A program made the translations under genes and the position numbers. A DNA stretch of 64,000 nucleotides from Kingdonia uniflora. Taxonomy: Eukaryota > Streptophyta > Magnoliopsida > Ranunculales > Circaeasteraceae. This document shows, one piece after another, positions 63,283-64,000 of this stretch. The DNA lies in the NCBI GenBank assembly GCA_014058105.1, contig JACGCM010000786.1, forward strand, positions 1,612,001 through 1,676,000. The letters run 5' to 3'. How positions within the stretch are numbered: position 1 is the stretch's first letter; each line of letters begins with the position of its first letter. The notes under the pieces were generated by a model, which ran no database searches, had not been told where the DNA came from, and was given only the letters and a program-made list of their open reading frames with translations.

Positions 63283-64000
63283 CTGTGAGAAAAATAAAAG
63301 GTACATAAATTTACTGTACTATATACTAGGTAATCAACAGAGAAACAAGACAAATTCATGCAGATAATTTAACGTTTGTATACAAAAGTATAACACATAG
63401 GGAGGTATTAAATAAAATCATGTCTGAGAAGGGTTATTACCGCAGATATATACAAAAAAATCTCCCATCATAAAATGATTGGAATCAACAATTTTTATGT
63501 AAGGCATAAAATGATTAGTATATATTGATAACATATCAAGATTCAGAAGTTCACACAAGTTATACATGTAAGAAATACAAATTAATGAACGGCCTACGAT
63601 CTTCCAAAAACTTCAATGCAAGAGTATTAGTTTTAGGTGGCAGGACACAAATGTTACGCGATATGACACCCCAGTACAATTAAATAACTTCAACAATATA
63701 TTTATAATGTGTGATTTAGCAAGACTTTCATCTAGAGTTTAATTTAAGACGCGGATTACTCAAGCACCACCAAGATAAATTTTCCAGCCATCACTAACTG
63801 ATACTTCACAGTGTGCTCTTCTCGCTAAAGTAGTTCTACATATTTCATTTACAATAATCTCCATAGCTTCATAAACTACTTCCTTCCTCTAGCAAACAAT
63901 ATGAACCAACACATGCTCTCGAAAAGGCGATCTCACTTACCATAAAACCAAGAAATGTAACACTAAAGCTTGGTGCTGATTTCAAATCAAGTGTTTACAA
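63283..64000 (-). other. RPS25 intron (partial)
   Basis: AT-rich sequence upstream of the last RPS25 exon; no exon or other feature could be supported. Confidence 0.6.

Overview
This 64 kb window is nuclear DNA of a eudicot plant. The protein-coding genes are interrupted by GT-AG introns, the introns are AT-rich, the products are plant-type (chloroplast ornithine carbamoyltransferase, mitochondrial gamma carbonic anhydrase, a DYW-class PPR remnant), and plant transposons are abundant. I cannot fix the family or genus from the sequence alone. Exon coordinates were read by eye from splice signals, frame continuity and family similarity. Every multi-exon model described as complete sums to a multiple of three.

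Layout, left to right: the 3' part of a glucose-6-phosphate 1-epimerase gene (+, to 2521); a wrecked DYW-type PPR gene (-, 2769-4349); phosphopantetheine adenylyltransferase (-, 4535-5583); RER1 (-, 6823-8811); soluble inorganic pyrophosphatase (+, 11897-15991); gamma carbonic anhydrase (+, 17346-23944) with a 4.2 kb first intron holding a transposon that captured part of another gene; 20S proteasome alpha-1 (-, 25311-29565) whose only intron holds a LINE remnant that itself carries an hAT-type MITE; ornithine carbamoyltransferase (-, 30058-33365); a nearly full-length dead L1-type LINE (-, 34774 to about 42.1 kb) followed by a MITE; a PCH1-like gene (+, 43860-46727) with a damaged 5' end; a CBS-domain SnRK1-gamma/PV42-like gene (-, 47419 to about 50.3 kb) with a solo LTR in an intron; an uncharacterised coiled-coil protein with a C-terminal membrane anchor (+, 50892-55777) whose first intron holds a 2.2 kb non-autonomous LTR element; an organellar ERA-like GTPase (+, 57080-62549); and the last exon of ribosomal protein eS25 (-, 63169-63282).

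The genes are unrelated housekeeping and signalling genes, not a cluster or operon. They span CoA synthesis, pyrophosphate removal, ER retrieval, mitochondrial complex I assembly, protein turnover, arginine synthesis, light or energy signalling, and organellar ribosome assembly. Two head-to-head pairs may share promoter space: OTC with the PCH1-like gene, and the PV42-like gene with the coiled-coil gene. The second pair is separated by about 0.57 kb that contains an apparently perfect 165-bp tandem duplication.

The most unusual material is transposon-derived. It includes the gene-fragment-carrying TIR element, the nested hAT-MITE-in-LINE, the PBS-bearing LTR element without pol, a solo LTR with a clean target duplication, a 34-bp perfect inverted repeat next to the LINE, and a TTCGAA-centred palindrome cassette found in three different element types. 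I see no CRISPR, bacterial, viral or organellar-genome block and no gene cluster that looks like a new biochemical system.
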